Part shown: piece by piece, positions 1 to 8,558 of the stretch
How positions within the stretch are numbered: position 1 is the first letter of the stretch
How the letters are laid out: each line of letters starts with the position of its first letter
Assembly (NCBI GenBank): GCA_027486495.1
Contig: JAIXOZ010000174.1
Location: 1 to 64,000, forward strand
From: Comamonadaceae bacterium
GTDB taxonomy: Bacteria > Pseudomonadota > Gammaproteobacteria > Burkholderiales > Burkholderiaceae_C
DNA: 64,000 nucleotides
Direction: 5' to 3'
Made by a program: the position numbers and the translations under genes
Notes under the pieces: model-generated
Database searches by the model: none
What the model was told of the DNA's origin: nothing
Seen by the model: only the letters and a program-made list of their open reading frames with translations

Positions 1-147
1 GAGGTGCTTGTACATCTGGCAACTTGGACTTGGCGGTTTGAGTGGCAATGATGCCTTGACATCCTCAGCCACCCATCACCGGGTTCATCTTTGTTGCACC
101 TCGTACTTGAATCCGCCAGACCATTATCCGGTGTAACAATCATTGTG
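1..147. other. Non-coding/degenerate sequence at window edge, possibly a mobile-element terminus remnant
   Basis: No supported ORF; base composition differs from the adjacent AT-rich genes. The stretch 'gttgcacctcgtacttgaatccgcc' vaguely resembles an IS end, but this was not verified. Confidence 0.15.
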
Positions 148-768
148 TTAGTTGGCCGTATTGTTCGAACTTATTTCTGTTAGTTTAATGCTAAATTCAC
201 CGGAAGCTGCTGGATTGCGCTTGCTGTAGACCTTGTAATTTTCTTTTATACAAATGCCGTGCTCAACTGAATACCAGCACTCGCCTTTTCTTTCATACCA
301 GCCTGGTGCTGAAGTTTCATAGCTGATTAAAATTGAGTTAATTTTTTTATCTAAAAAACTGATTTCTTCAATTTTGTTTGCAACAATCTTTACATTCTCA
401 TACCATCTACCAACAGTGTAGCCATAATACTTAAATGAAGCTGATTTCCCAATCGATATTGGGAAAAAATTGGATGCTTTATCTCTCTCGGAATCAGAGA
501 TTCCGCTGTCTTTGGAAGGCCGAATGGGTATTATTCCAGCAACAACCTCAATCTTATTATGACCTTGTTGATAAAAATACGAGTTTTTAGAGACATCAAC
601 GATTTTGCGCGAAATTCTTTTTCTATTTTGGTCTTCATAGATTAACTCTGAGTCTTTGTTTGGTCCTTTGAAATTCAGAGGCTCTTGACCGTAGCAGGAA
701 AGTGATATGAGTGCGATGGATGCAATGAAAAGCATATTAAAATTGGATGTGTGTGGTTTTAATTTCAT
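148..768 (-). CDS. Hypothetical secreted/lipoprotein-like protein (island cargo)
   Basis: ORF track 148..798. Likely start at the internal Met (MKLKPHTSN...), preceded by GAGGG. Hydrophobic N-terminus ending LISLSC (lipobox-like). AT-rich compared with the rest of the window. Confidence 0.55.
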   Translation of the reverse strand: MKLKPHTSNFNMLFIASIALISLSCYGQEPLNFKGPNKDSELIYEDQNRKRISRKIVDVSKNSYFYQQGHNKIEVVAGIIPIRPSKDSGISDSERDKASNFFPISIGKSASFKYYGYTVGRWYENVKIVANKIEEISFLDKKINSILISYETSAPGWYERKGECWYSVEHGICIKENYKVYSKRNPAASGEFSIKLTEISSNNTAN

Positions 769-782
769 TTTGTTTCCCTCGT

Positions 783-2114
783 TCATTTTGCAAACCATGT
801 TTTGACAATTGGCTCTAAAGACTTGTTTCTTATCGAAAGATTCCAGTTTGGATAATAGTATGCGCCGCCGCCGCTTACAAGATACGGTGTAATGTTGTCA
901 GTATGTGCGTAGCCATCGAAAGCAACTGAGCGAGTATTAAATTTATTTTGTTCGGCTATTGAATATAATATGGCATCTCCGACAATGGCTTGTGCTGAAA
1001 AATCGGTGGCATATTTTTCTTGCGGGCATTGATTGTTTGAAATCATTGTCAGTGTGCAGTAATCGTCATTCCATATGCTTGTGTAAAAATCTATAGAACT
1101 TGATATGTAAATTTCCCAATCAATGGGAGTTGTGATTTGGTCTAACCCAGACTCCGATTTAATCCAATATTCGTAATTCGATATATTGTCTCTAGAGTAA
1201 TCTCGCCAAAAAGATGTTGTGAATTCAACCTTGCTGCTTAAATTGCCTGTAAATATTTTGATCTTTAAAGAGTCAATTTTGGAAAATATTTCTTTGTCCC
1301 ATATTGCGTCATATGTTCCGTAGCTGATCTTGCCTTTGAATACTTTGCGAATTTCATCTAACGTCGAGGTTGTCTTGTTTATCCATAAGTTTCTCACCTG
1401 CATTTCGTTTTCTTTGTAAATAGGGAGGCGTTTTGGCATAATTGCATCCAGTTGACCCTTTATGGAGTCTAGGCCAATACTTTCACCATACGCTGCATCG
1501 GATACTATCTGCCTGTTAAATGCATCAAGTATTTTATTGAGGGTGGAAACATTTATATCTGAATCTGAAAAACAACTGGATTTGAGATCGCAGGCGTTCC
1601 ATTGATAAACATAGCTTACTTTAATATTTCTCTTGTGTGCCTCTTCTACTATTGATTTGAGCACAGTTTTGGGTAAAACGTAGCTTAATTCTGATATGGT
1701 TAGAACATCTGCTTTTATGTCATCCCATGGTGCATAATTATAAATTTCAACTTCACTAACGCCTAACTGTTGTAGCCGATGAAGACTCTCTTTTGCTGAA
1801 TTTAATCTGAATTGATTTGCGTCCGAGCATTTTGATGTGTTGGGCTTTACCCAGTTTATGTCGACATCTTTTAAGTTCATTGCTCTTGTTATAGATGCTG
1901 GCAATGTTCTGGTTGGTGTGGGTAAGGTGTATTTACCAATATATTCTGATGGATATTTTACTTCGCCTATCTTATAGCTTGCAAAATAGCAATCATCTGG
2001 CGTATTTACATTTGTTTGTGAGGACTGATTTTGGGTTGCGCTTCCTCCACCGCCACAGCCAGAAAGAAAAGTTACTAGGACTGCAAGAAGACAAATTATT
2101 TTATTCATTTTCAA
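783..2114 (-). CDS. Hypothetical lipoprotein, possible TIM-barrel/glycosidase-like fold
   Basis: 443 aa ORF with clear lipoprotein signal (LLAVLVTFLSGCGGGG). Segments such as LHRLQQLGVSEVEIYNYAPWDD and IVEEAHKRNIKVSYVYQW resemble alternating beta/alpha units. AT-rich. Confidence 0.55.
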   Translation of the reverse strand: MKMNKIICLLAVLVTFLSGCGGGGSATQNQSSQTNVNTPDDCYFASYKIGEVKYPSEYIGKYTLPTPTRTLPASITRAMNLKDVDINWVKPNTSKCSDANQFRLNSAKESLHRLQQLGVSEVEIYNYAPWDDIKADVLTISELSYVLPKTVLKSIVEEAHKRNIKVSYVYQWNACDLKSSCFSDSDINVSTLNKILDAFNRQIVSDAAYGESIGLDSIKGQLDAIMPKRLPIYKENEMQVRNLWINKTTSTLDEIRKVFKGKISYGTYDAIWDKEIFSKIDSLKIKIFTGNLSSKVEFTTSFWRDYSRDNISNYEYWIKSESGLDQITTPIDWEIYISSSIDFYTSIWNDDYCTLTMISNNQCPQEKYATDFSAQAIVGDAILYSIAEQNKFNTRSVAFDGYAHTDNITPYLVSGGGAYYYPNWNLSIRNKSLEPIVKTWFAK

Positions 2115-2175
2115 TCAAAATTTCGTGTTGAGAAATTGGTTGGTTGTGATGCAGTTTTATATTTGAGTATGAATT

Positions 2176-3441
2176 CTATGCCAACCTATCCGCTGCCATC
2201 GTTGCCGTCAACTTTGAGTAGTGCCGCTCAATCATTGCCGCACTATTGCCCATCTGTTTGCTGAGCGTGTGTATGTCTACTTCTCCGCGTAGCATAGCCA
2301 GCGTGGCGTAGGTGTGCCGTAAGCTGTAGAGTGTGCGTGTCTGTCCGTCCTCGTTCTTCAACAACCCTGTTTCACGCATCAAGCGTCTAAATGTGCCGTT
2401 CAAACTTGGGGGTTGGTAGCCGTCACTGAACCTGAACAACTTGTGCGGCACTCGTTCAGCGAATGCGGTTTCAAACGACAACTCACAGATGTCCCGTTGT
2501 CTTGCGTGTAAGCGTTTCAGCACATCCACCGCACGGTGTTTGGCAATGAGCCACCGCCCACCAGTTTTGCCATCCACCCAAATACGCAGGTAGCGAACGC
2601 CTTTGTCCGTGTGCCATTCCAAGTGCCGCCAGCAGATGCCCATTGCTTCTGTGCCGTGCCGCATACCTGTCAGCAGCAACATTTCCACATAATCACGCAG
2701 TAGTGGGCGCATTTCTTTTTCCACTGCTCGCAAGCCTTCGTGTTGCCAAGTTTCCATAAACGCCAGCAGCTTGACGATTTCTTCTTCGCTGAACGCTGGG
2801 CGTGTGGTGCCCTTCTCCCCTTTTGTCGTTAGTTTTGGCACGGGCACACGCTCTGAGATGTAGCCGCGTTCAACAGCCACCGCCAACAACTTATTCCAAG
2901 CACTGGCAAAGTTCATCAATGTGCTGGCTTTTGGTCGACGTGCCATCTGCCTGTCCCGCCACAGTTCAAACTCAACGATGTCTGTGTGCGTCAATTCTTC
3001 CAGCCGCTTGTCTTTGAAGTAGGGTAAAAAATACTTCTCAATACAGCCCACGTAGTCACTGTAGGCAGTTCTGCCAGTGCTGGCGTCAATTTTCACCCGC
3101 AGTTCTGCCAACGCTACCGCCGCTATTTGTGCGAAAGAGTGTGTTTGGTGTGCTAAACCCAGCCTCTGTCTATACCTGGCTTGGTCATACAAATCACAGG
3201 CAACGGCAACGGCATGTTCTATGCTGGCCTTGCCTGTTGTTTGGCGGTGCCAAGTGCCGTCAGCCAATTTGTAGCGGCACTGATACAACAGGCTACGGCT
3301 TCGTCTGTAAAGCACCACTTCACCATCACGCAGATGAATGTGTTGTGGATTTGCTGTGGTCAGCAACGCAAACACCTGTGCTGTGTTTTGAGGTGAGAGG
3401 TGCTGTGATGTGTTTTTGGTTGTGCGTTGCTGGCGAGACAT
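2176..3441 (-). CDS. Tyrosine recombinase / site-specific integrase
   Basis: C-terminal catalytic signature: ...LLLTGMRHGTEA... and ...TLYSLRHTYATLAMLRGEVDIHTLSKQMGNSAAMIERHYSKL (R, H-x-x-R-like and Tyr residues). Adjacent to the tRNA 3' end. Confidence 0.93.
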   Translation of the reverse strand: MSRQQRTTKNTSQHLSPQNTAQVFALLTTANPQHIHLRDGEVVLYRRSRSLLYQCRYKLADGTWHRQTTGKASIEHAVAVACDLYDQARYRQRLGLAHQTHSFAQIAAVALAELRVKIDASTGRTAYSDYVGCIEKYFLPYFKDKRLEELTHTDIVEFELWRDRQMARRPKASTLMNFASAWNKLLAVAVERGYISERVPVPKLTTKGEKGTTRPAFSEEEIVKLLAFMETWQHEGLRAVEKEMRPLLRDYVEMLLLTGMRHGTEAMGICWRHLEWHTDKGVRYLRIWVDGKTGGRWLIAKHRAVDVLKRLHARQRDICELSFETAFAERVPHKLFRFSDGYQPPSLNGTFRRLMRETGLLKNEDGQTRTLYSLRHTYATLAMLRGEVDIHTLSKQMGNSAAMIERHYSKLTATMAADRLA

Positions 3442-3510
3442 TTAGCAACGACGAACAACAGCGTGGAACTTAAAGTGCTGGCAGAGTGTTTTAGTGTTGC
3501 AGCACGGACG

Positions 3511-3546
3511 AAAAAAAACACCCAGCACTTTCATACGGGTGTTTTT
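3511..3546. terminator. Bidirectional rho-independent terminator between tRNA-Lys and integrase
   Basis: Perfect 10-bp inverted repeat AAAAACACCC (3514-3523) / GGGTGTTTTT (3537-3546) with A/T tracts on both sides. Confidence 0.75.
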
Positions 3547-3556
3547 ACTTGATGAC

Positions 3557-3632
3557 TGGTGGGACCAGCGGGGGTCGAACCCACGACAAACGGATTAAAA
3601 GTCCGCTGCTCTACCAACTGAGCTATGGTCCC
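3557..3632 (-). tRNA. tRNA-Lys (anticodon TTT), CCA encoded
   Basis: 76 nt on minus strand: GGGACCATAGCTCAGTTGGTAGAGCAGCGGACTTTTAATCCGTTTGTCGTGGGTTCGACCCCCGCTGGTCCCACCA. Full cloverleaf pairing; anticodon loop CTTTTAA. Confidence 0.98.
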
Positions 3633-3676
3633 TTTGCTGCTGTGTGATGCACTGCAGCAAGTCTTAAATTATAGCG

Positions 3677-4516
3677 TCATTTTTTGACCCTCTCGGGGGT
3701 AATCGCTAAAAAATTCAAAATTTCTGACGCCGCACACATGCCAAAGGTGGCGGTCACACTGACCACCGATCCGTAGCCATGGCAGTTGAGCGAACCGTCC
3801 CCTTCGATCGCGCACGAGGCATCGGGTGATGCCACCGATTCGCGACTGAAGACACCTTGCAGGCCGATGCGCTTGTCGCCTCTGGCCGCACCGTGGTGTT
3901 TGCGCAGGCGGTAACGCAGTTGCGCCAAAAGGGGGTCGTGTGTGATGCGCGAGAGGTCGTCCACATCAACTTTGTGTGCCATGCGTTTACCGCCCGCAGC
4001 CCCCACCGTGATGAAGCCAACACCTTCACTCAGCGCCCATTGCGCCAAGGTGACTTTGGCTTTGACCTGATCGCAGGCGTCTATCAGGGCGTCGGGCATA
4101 CAAGGCAAAAGCGCGGGCCAGTTTTCAGGGCCAACAAAATCGTCCACCGCATCGACTTGGCATTGTGGGTGAATCAAAGCAATGCGCTCAGCCATGGCCA
4201 GCACTTTGGATTGCCCTGTGGTGCTGCTCAGCGCATGGATTTGACGGTTGATGTTGGACTCAGCAATGTGGTCCATGTCGATGAGGGTCAAGCGCGCCAC
4301 GCCACTTCGAGCCAGTGCCTCTGCCGTCCAGGAACCAACACCCCCGATGCCCACCACGACAACATGCGCTTGCCGGATTCGCTTTGACCCTGCCACGCCA
4401 TAAAGGCGTTGCAGACCGCCGAATCGGCGAGTGTCGTCATCGTTGACTATTTCCAATGTTGGGGTCTCGCGCATGGGCTGATCTTGCAAAAAAGTAAAAC
4501 AACGGCCAAGCGACAA
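3677..4516 (-). CDS. tcdA: tRNA threonylcarbamoyladenosine dehydratase (ThiF/MoeB/HesA-type E1-like)
   Basis: RFGGLQRLYGVAGSKRIRQAHVVVVGIGGVGSWTAEALARSGVARLTLIDMD... characteristic of TcdA/CsdL. The start may be the internal Met at ~4474 (MRETPTLEI). Confidence 0.88.
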   Translation of the reverse strand: MSLGRCFTFLQDQPMRETPTLEIVNDDDTRRFGGLQRLYGVAGSKRIRQAHVVVVGIGGVGSWTAEALARSGVARLTLIDMDHIAESNINRQIHALSSTTGQSKVLAMAERIALIHPQCQVDAVDDFVGPENWPALLPCMPDALIDACDQVKAKVTLAQWALSEGVGFITVGAAGGKRMAHKVDVDDLSRITHDPLLAQLRYRLRKHHGAARGDKRIGLQGVFSRESVASPDASCAIEGDGSLNCHGYGSVVSVTATFGMCAASEILNFLAITPERVKK

Positions 4517-4525
4517 TGAGTAGAC

Positions 4526-5638
4526 TTAATCTTGGCGCATTTGCCAATGCAATGCGGCCCAAGTGCCTGCAAATATGCCCAGCACCGACAGCAGGCTGCC
4601 CAAGCTCAAGGTTGACAGACCACTCAGGCCTTGACCAAAGGTGCACCCCATGGCCAGCACACCACCTGTGCCCATGAGCGCACCACCGACCAGGTGGCGC
4701 ACCAAATCGGCACGGTCCGTGAAACCCTCCCAACGAAAACTGCCTTGCTGCACAGCACTGAGGCAAGCGCCACCCAACACACCGAGCACCGTGACCATGC
4801 CCAAGGTCAAGCGTTTGCTGCCGTCGCTGTAATACAAGAAGGCATCGAGCCAATAGCCAACAGGCGCAGTGAAACTCAAGGCTTCCATGCGGCCACTGTG
4901 GGTGGTGAGGAACACCGGCTCCAGCGTATCGGGATGCTCAGGCACAAAACCCAGCACGCCACTGACCCACCACAGCGCCACCACCAGCAAACCCAAGCCC
5001 GCACCTGTAAGCCAGTTGAAAGCTGTGTGGAATCGGCGGTCATTGAGCACCCAGCTCACCAAGCACAAGGAAACAAGCGCCGCACTGATGCCCACGCCCG
5101 CACGCAAATCAAGCCCTAAAAAAGCGGACAACCACTGGCCGACAAAAGGGCCATTGGGCAAAGCGATGGTCACCGTGTCCAGCCCATGCACCCGCCACAC
5201 CGCAGTCAGGCCGCGCATGGCCGCCAGCGCCGCGACCGCCATGGCCAGCAACACCACCAAAGATTTGAGGTTGCCCGCAGCCAGGCGCACCAAGGATTTG
5301 CTGCTGCAGCCCGATGCCAGCACCATGCCAACGCCGAACAGGCTGCCGCCCAAAAGGGCTGACAACCAGGTCACTTGAAAAGAGGCGTAAATAGTGTTCA
5401 GCGGGCTGATCCAGCCAAGCCAGGCCATGAGGCCAAAGCCGGCCATGGCCACCGCCACCGCCAGAGCCCATTGACGCAGCCGGGTGGCGTCACGCATCAC
5501 CACCCAATCACTGATGGCCCCCATGGTGCAAAAGTGCCCCCGGTGGATCAACACCCCTGCCAGAAAGGATATGGCAAAGCTGGCCACCCCAATCTGGAGG
5601 GCCAACTGCTGGACTTCATCCGCAGTGAACAAGGCCAT
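4526..5638 (-). CDS. YeeE/YedE family membrane protein (sulfur-compound transporter family)
   Basis: RGHFCTMGAISD... GVGMVLASGCSSKSLVRLAAGNLKSL ... GGVLAMGCTFGQGLSGLSTLSLGS motifs; multiple TM segments. Confidence 0.85.
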   Translation of the reverse strand: MALFTADEVQQLALQIGVASFAISFLAGVLIHRGHFCTMGAISDWVVMRDATRLRQWALAVAVAMAGFGLMAWLGWISPLNTIYASFQVTWLSALLGGSLFGVGMVLASGCSSKSLVRLAAGNLKSLVVLLAMAVAALAAMRGLTAVWRVHGLDTVTIALPNGPFVGQWLSAFLGLDLRAGVGISAALVSLCLVSWVLNDRRFHTAFNWLTGAGLGLLVVALWWVSGVLGFVPEHPDTLEPVFLTTHSGRMEALSFTAPVGYWLDAFLYYSDGSKRLTLGMVTVLGVLGGACLSAVQQGSFRWEGFTDRADLVRHLVGGALMGTGGVLAMGCTFGQGLSGLSTLSLGSLLSVLGIFAGTWAALHWQMRQD

Positions 5639-5644
5639 AGGGTG

Positions 5645-6454
5645 TCAGCGCAGGCGGCTCAGGCGCTCGCGAGCAGTGCCCGCCGTCTCAGCCTGGGGAT
5701 AAGCCGCAATCAAATCTTCGAGGGTTTTGCGCGCCGCCTTCGTGTCCTTGAGCTCGATTTGGACATTGGATATGGCCAGCATGGCCTCGGCCGCGCGCGG
5801 GTGGTTAGGCACCAGTCTCAAAAGCTTCTGGAAATTCGCCATGGACTCTTTGTAAGCCTTGTTGGCGTACTGGGCGTTGCCCAGCCAGAACAAGGCCGAA
5901 GGCACATAAGCGCTGGAGCCATAACGCAGCAAGAAAGATGACAGCGCAGTTTGCGCAGCAGGGAAATCGGCCTGACGAACCCATGCCATGGCTTTCTCAA
6001 ACTCGTTTTTTTCAGCCGGATCGACCATCACTTCTCGGCCATCGATGGTGGCAGGCACCGGCTCAAAGCGGCGCAGGCGGTCGTCCATCGAAATGATCAC
6101 GTCTTTTTGTCGCAACTGCAATTCGGTCAAGTCGCGCGCCAGGCGCTCTTGTGCGCCCATGCTCTGCGCCAGATCCGATTTGAGTCGATCGATTTGGCCC
6201 TGCAAATCCAGCAGCGCGCTGCGCAGTTGGGCAGTGGCCTGGTTTTGAGATTGGGTTTGAGACTGGGCGTTTTGCTCGATCAGGGCCCGGGTGGCGTTTT
6301 GGGATTGCTCCAGACGCTGGCGCAAATCAAGGATGGCCCGGCGCGCTTCATCGTCTCCGCCAAACAAGGCTGCTTGCGCAGGGCTGGACAAGATGGCCAA
6401 GACAAGGCTCAGTGCCATGGTGGCACGGTGCAAGCCAGATCGAACGTGTTGCAT
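5645..6454 (-). CDS. ybgF: Tol-Pal system protein YbgF/CpoB
   Basis: Signal peptide, coiled coil, then TPR-like C-terminus (FEKAMAWVRQADFPAAQTALSSFLLRYGSSAYVPSALFWLGNAQYANKAYKESM); adjacent to pal. Confidence 0.92.
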   Translation of the reverse strand: MQHVRSGLHRATMALSLVLAILSSPAQAALFGGDDEARRAILDLRQRLEQSQNATRALIEQNAQSQTQSQNQATAQLRSALLDLQGQIDRLKSDLAQSMGAQERLARDLTELQLRQKDVIISMDDRLRRFEPVPATIDGREVMVDPAEKNEFEKAMAWVRQADFPAAQTALSSFLLRYGSSAYVPSALFWLGNAQYANKAYKESMANFQKLLRLVPNHPRAAEAMLAISNVQIELKDTKAARKTLEDLIAAYPQAETAGTARERLSRLR

Positions 6455-6462
6455 GACAGGCC

Positions 6463-7011
6463 TCAGTAACGGATTTCAACGCGGCGGTTTTGTGCCTGAT
6501 CCGCATCTGAAGCGCCGGTGGCCAGGGGCTTTTCCTTGCCAAAGCTCACGGCTTCGAGTTGCGATTCAGGCACGCCCAGCAAGCTCAGCGCCTGGCGCAC
6601 CGCATCGGCGCGCTTTTGGCCCAAGGCCAAGTTGTATTCACGGCCACCACGGTCATCGGTGTGGCCTTCCAGATTGGCTTTGCGTTGCTTGTTGGCTTGC
6701 AAAAACTGGGCATGCGATGCAATCACGGGACGGGCTTCGGGGCGAAGCACAAAGCTGTCGTAATCAAAAAACACCACATGGGCAATCCCAACAGGGCCTT
6801 GACCTGCAGGGGTTTCACCCACAGAGACAGGCGCTACGCTGGTTTGAGCGCTGCTTTGGCCAGTGCCAATGCTTTGTATCCCTACGCCGCTTGACGTTGC
6901 CGATTTATCTTCAACGGGCACATCATCCAACTTCACGCCCGAGGCACATCCCGCCAGAACCGCAGAGACCATCAACAACGACCAACAATGCTTTTTCATA
7001 CGCAACCTCAT
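6463..7011 (-). CDS. pal: Peptidoglycan-associated lipoprotein Pal
   Basis: Lipobox LAGCASG; OmpA-like C-terminus (VFFDYDSFVLRPEARPVI...LEGHTDDRGGREYNLALGQKRADAV). Confidence 0.95.
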   Translation of the reverse strand: MRLRMKKHCWSLLMVSAVLAGCASGVKLDDVPVEDKSATSSGVGIQSIGTGQSSAQTSVAPVSVGETPAGQGPVGIAHVVFFDYDSFVLRPEARPVIASHAQFLQANKQRKANLEGHTDDRGGREYNLALGQKRADAVRQALSLLGVPESQLEAVSFGKEKPLATGASDADQAQNRRVEIRY

Positions 7012-7039
7012 GGATAAAAACGGAATTGAAATTCAGACC

Positions 7040-8332
7040 TCAGGGCCGCACCGGACCCCAATGCGGCTCGCGGATATCGCCGCCCTGTCCGGCCAAGCGG
7101 GCTTTGATGCGGCCATCCAGCGTGGTCGTCATCAAGGCCTCACCACCTTGCTGTGTGGCATAAACCAGCAAACGGCTGTTGGCTGCAAAACTGGGACGCT
7201 CATCGGCGTTGGTCTCGGTCAAAGCGTTGACCTGACCCGTGGCCAGTTCCATCAAATGCAAACGAAAACCAGTCGGCAAACGCGAGACATAAGCCAGCCA
7301 GCGACCATCGGGGCTGATGGCCGGCGAAATGTTGTAGTTGCCTGAAAACGTCACCCGGTCGGCCGGACCGCCTTGGGCAGGCATTTTGTAGATTTGGGGA
7401 TTGCCGCCGCGGTCGCTGACAAAGTACAAGGTGTTGCCATCGGGCGAAAACACCGGCTCGGTGTTGATGTTGCCCGACGTCAGGCGCTGGGGCTCGCCGC
7501 CTTGTAAGGGAACCCGGTACAGCTGCGAGCCACCATCGCGGCTCAAGGTGGCCACAATGGAGCGGCCGTCTGGTGCCCAAGTCGGCGCACTGTTGGAGCC
7601 TTTGAAATTGGCCACCACCCGGCGCTGGCCGCTGGCCAACTCATGCACATAGACCACGGGCTTGCGAGACTCAAAAGACACGTAGGCCAATTGGGTGCCG
7701 TTGGGCGACCATGAAGGGGAAATGATGGGCTCTGGACTGCTCAGCGCAGAGCGAGCACCCTCCCCGTCGGAGTCAGCAATCCAGAGGCTGTAGCGGCCAC
7801 TGGATTTGGTGACGTAGCTGATGCGCGAAGTGAAGACGCCTGGCGTGCCGGTCAGCTGTTGGTAGACCCAGTCGGAGACTCGGTGGGCCGACAAGCGCAA
7901 ATCGGCCGCAGTGACGTTGTCTTTGAAATCCGACTTTTCCTGGCCCTTGACCGCGTCCCACAAGCGGGCCCGCACGTCGTAGCGGCCGTTCGCCAAGCGC
8001 GTGACCGAGCCAGCCACAAGGGCCTCGGCCGACAAAGGACGAAGGATGGCCCAATCCGGGCGGCTCATCTCGTCGAGAGACAAGCTGCCTGCGGGCAAAG
8101 GCTTGAATTGACCACTGCGGGCCAAATCGGCATGCACAATCTGGGACAGCTTCTGACTGGCTTGGGCTTCGCCTTTGAAGGGAGCCACCAGCACCGGCAA
8201 CTGGGTCAGGCCCACGCCCGTGACCTCGACCCGGAACTGCGCCAAGGCGCTGCTGGCAAAAAGTAAACAACTGAGCAAGGTCAGCAGCGAACCCAATAGG
8301 CGGACAAGCGAAGTGGACAGGTTCATGTGCAT
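7040..8332 (-). CDS. tolB: Tol-Pal system beta-propeller protein TolB
   Basis: N-terminal TolB domain plus WD-like repeats (SPDGNTLYFVSDRGGNPQIYKMPAQGG). Confidence 0.95.
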   Translation of the reverse strand: MHMNLSTSLVRLLGSLLTLLSCLLFASSALAQFRVEVTGVGLTQLPVLVAPFKGEAQASQKLSQIVHADLARSGQFKPLPAGSLSLDEMSRPDWAILRPLSAEALVAGSVTRLANGRYDVRARLWDAVKGQEKSDFKDNVTAADLRLSAHRVSDWVYQQLTGTPGVFTSRISYVTKSSGRYSLWIADSDGEGARSALSSPEPIISPSWSPNGTQLAYVSFESRKPVVYVHELASGQRRVVANFKGSNSAPTWAPDGRSIVATLSRDGGSQLYRVPLQGGEPQRLTSGNINTEPVFSPDGNTLYFVSDRGGNPQIYKMPAQGGPADRVTFSGNYNISPAISPDGRWLAYVSRLPTGFRLHLMELATGQVNALTETNADERPSFAANSRLLVYATQQGGEALMTTTLDGRIKARLAGQGGDIREPHWGPVRP

Positions 8333-8558
8333 CTACGGATGGAAAGTGGCCTGAAGAAAACGCTGATCGTACACCTTGAAGAGTCCGTTTTGACAGATGG
8401 CCTTGGCGCAAATGCCAAAGTCTGCGACATGGCTGCGGACCACCTTGAAACACCGCCAAGAAATGAGGGCCTGATACAGGAATTGAAAATGACCGGCTTA
8501 GCGCCTGCTGGATACCCGCAGCGACTGAGCTGCAGGCCTGCTTACAATCGATAAGTTA

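Noticed and set aside
3129-3473. Several plus-strand ORFs opposite the integrase
   Set aside because: Overlap the strongly supported recombinase CDS; Cys/Trp/His-rich translations are typical of antisense noise.
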